Below are positions 62,993 through 64,000 of a stretch of DNA of 64,000 nucleotides, piece by piece. The notes under the pieces were generated by a model. It was not told the DNA's origin. It worked only from the letters and a program-made list of their open reading frames with translations, and made no database searches. The translations under genes and the position numbers were made by a program. Where the stretch lies: contig NZ_CP031012.1 in NCBI RefSeq assembly GCF_009497775.1, positions 3,313,235 to 3,377,234 of the forward strand. Reading direction: 5' to 3'. Source of the stretch: Alcaligenes faecalis (GTDB lineage: Bacteria; Pseudomonadota; Gammaproteobacteria; Burkholderiales; Burkholderiaceae_B). Numbering within the stretch: position 1 is the first letter of the stretch; each line of letters begins with the position of its first letter.

Positions 62993-63991
62993 TTAGTCAT
63001 CGCTCATCTTGATGGTCTTGAACAGTTCGCTGTAATAAGCCCGACTCTGTTCCAGATCCTTGGTATAGGCCGCACCGTCTTTCCAGCTGGCACTGACACT
63101 GATGCGGTGGAAACGCTCTTGAGTCTGCGGCTCGGCCAGGATTTCTTCGGTAGCCTTGGCCAGTTTCTTCATAACATCGTCAGGAGTGCCGGCCGGTACC
63201 GCCAGCCCCCAGAACCCTTCAAAGGGCAAGGCCAGATCAAAACCGGCTTCTTTAGGTGTGGGCACATCCGGCAATTCGGGATGACGCACGCTGGCATAAG
63301 TCACCAGGGCTTTGGCCTTGCCGCTTTTGACCAGCTCCAGTCCGACGCCATCAATAAAGAAGTCGATGTGATTGCCCATCAAGGCTGTCATGGTGTCGGC
63401 CGAGCCTTTGAACGGTACATGCAGCAGGTCCAGCTTCTCGGCATTTTCCAGAATCTCGCCAGCCAGATGGCCACCGGACGCAATGCCTGCCGAGCCATAA
63501 GTCAGGGTGCCGGGCTCCTTGCGGGCCAGCTCCACAAACTCTTTCAGATTGGAGACGGGCAAGTCGTTACGGACCGTCATGATGGGCAGGTAACCCGCCA
63601 GACTACCTACAAAGTCGAAACCCTTGACCGGGTCATAAGGCACGTCGCGTATATAGGGCAGCACGGTAAAGGCGGTGCTGGTGGCCAGCAACAAGGTATA
63701 GCCATCGGGTTTGGCGCGACCCACGATAGACGTGCCCAGCGATGTGGTGCCGCCGGGTCGGTTTTCAATCACGATGGGAACGCCCAGCTTGATACGCAGA
63801 CGATCGGCAAACAGACGCGCCAGATTGTCGCTGTTACCGCCTGGGGGGTAGGGAACCACAAAGGTCACTTCACGGCTGGGATAGGTATCGGCCGCGATGG
63901 CCGCCGGGGCGGAAAAGCTGCTGACTGCTGCCAGTCCCGAGACCAGTACGGTGCGTAGAAACCCTGTGCGCGAAAAAAAAGAACTGAACAT
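62993..63991 (-). CDS. Bug/TctC-family tripartite tricarboxylate binding protein
   Basis: A 332-residue periplasmic binding protein with a signal peptide (SFSAPAAIAADTYPS) and the Bug hallmarks VPYPPGGNSDNLARL near residue 45 and VIENRPGGTTSLG near residue 74. Bug proteins are greatly expanded in Bordetella and relatives and bind carboxylates or amides. No TctA/TctB membrane genes are visible, so it must use membrane partners encoded elsewhere or act as a sensor. It leads the operon with the acyl-CoA synthetase 34 bases downstream. The gene is complete, ending nine bases before the window edge. Confidence 0.92.
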   Translation of the reverse strand: MFSSFFSRTGFLRTVLVSGLAAVSSFSAPAAIAADTYPSREVTFVVPYPPGGNSDNLARLFADRLRIKLGVPIVIENRPGGTTSLGTSIVGRAKPDGYTLLLATSTAFTVLPYIRDVPYDPVKGFDFVGSLAGYLPIMTVRNDLPVSNLKEFVELARKEPGTLTYGSAGIASGGHLAGEILENAEKLDLLHVPFKGSADTMTALMGNHIDFFIDGVGLELVKSGKAKALVTYASVRHPELPDVPTPKEAGFDLALPFEGFWGLAVPAGTPDDVMKKLAKATEEILAEPQTQERFHRISVSASWKDGAAYTKDLEQSRAYYSELFKTIKMSDD

Positions 63992-64000
63992 GATCCTTGC

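Noticed and set aside
1..64000. Prophage, plasmid origin or ribosomal RNA
   Set aside because: No phage structural or replication genes, iterons or rRNA sequences were seen; one tRNA is the only recognised stable RNA gene.

Overview
The window looks like a chromosomal segment of a betaproteobacterium of the family Alcaligenaceae, most likely Alcaligenes (A. faecalis-like). The evidence is the high-GC coding style, the gloB-methyltransferase-rnhA-dnaQ core block, Bug and TRAP solute-binding proteins, and above all a gene cluster whose content and order match the published picolinic acid cluster of A. faecalis JQ135 (picRCEDF-B4B3B2B1-A1A2A3). That assignment comes from remembered literature plus what the sequence shows. 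No database search was run.

Layout. 1-6.5 kb: the C-terminal part of a STAND-like ATPase, a phospholipase D-family lipoprotein, a DMT permease and the NAD(P)HX repair enzyme Nnr. 6.6-31.5 kb: the picolinate catabolic region. A long leftward operon (18.2 to 6.6 kb) carries a TRAP binding protein, a three-subunit molybdenum hydroxylase (picA), an NMT1-type ABC importer, the TRAP membrane subunits and an XdhC maturation factor. Rightward, picB1-B4 encode a four-component Rieske oxygenase. After about 1.5 kb of non-coding DNA holding two large folded elements and then a metzincin-type autotransporter, the leftward picC-E-D-F operon and divergent picR follow. Picolinate is hydroxylated at C6 (PicA), then at C3 (PicB), decarboxylated to 2,5-dihydroxypyridine (PicC), ring-opened (PicD), deformylated (PicE) and deamidated to maleate (PicF). 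The maleate isomerase (picG) is not in this window. Three sites of the form TCAG-N4-CTNN, the published PicR operator, lie exactly where expected, and each overlaps a -10 element.

31.5-36.6 kb: a TonB receptor with an Fe-siderophore-type ABC importer and a possible attenuator leader. 36.8-47.9 kb: an AtoE-type fatty-acid permease, tRNA-Val(CAC), dnaQ, an RND pump pair, rnhA, a methyltransferase, gloB, mltD and fabI. 48-53 kb: the C4-dicarboxylate system dctD-dctB / dctA with a sigma-54 promoter and paired upstream activator sites; this is a plausible entry point for dicarboxylates, including the fumarate to which picolinate is finally converted. 53-64 kb: glutathione transferase, trhO, a YdjM-like membrane protein, a YiiG-like lipoprotein, small exported DUF4168 and DUF411 proteins, a YbaK deacylase, a thiol dioxygenase, and an operon of Bug protein, NDP-forming acyl-CoA synthetase and enoyl-CoA hydratase.

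The most novel-looking signal is the pair of large palindromic elements at 22.3-22.5 and 23.0-23.3 kb. They are oppositely oriented copies of one structured element: loops and bulges are conserved word for word while nearly every stem has changed on both sides, as expected for a selected RNA or single-stranded DNA fold.
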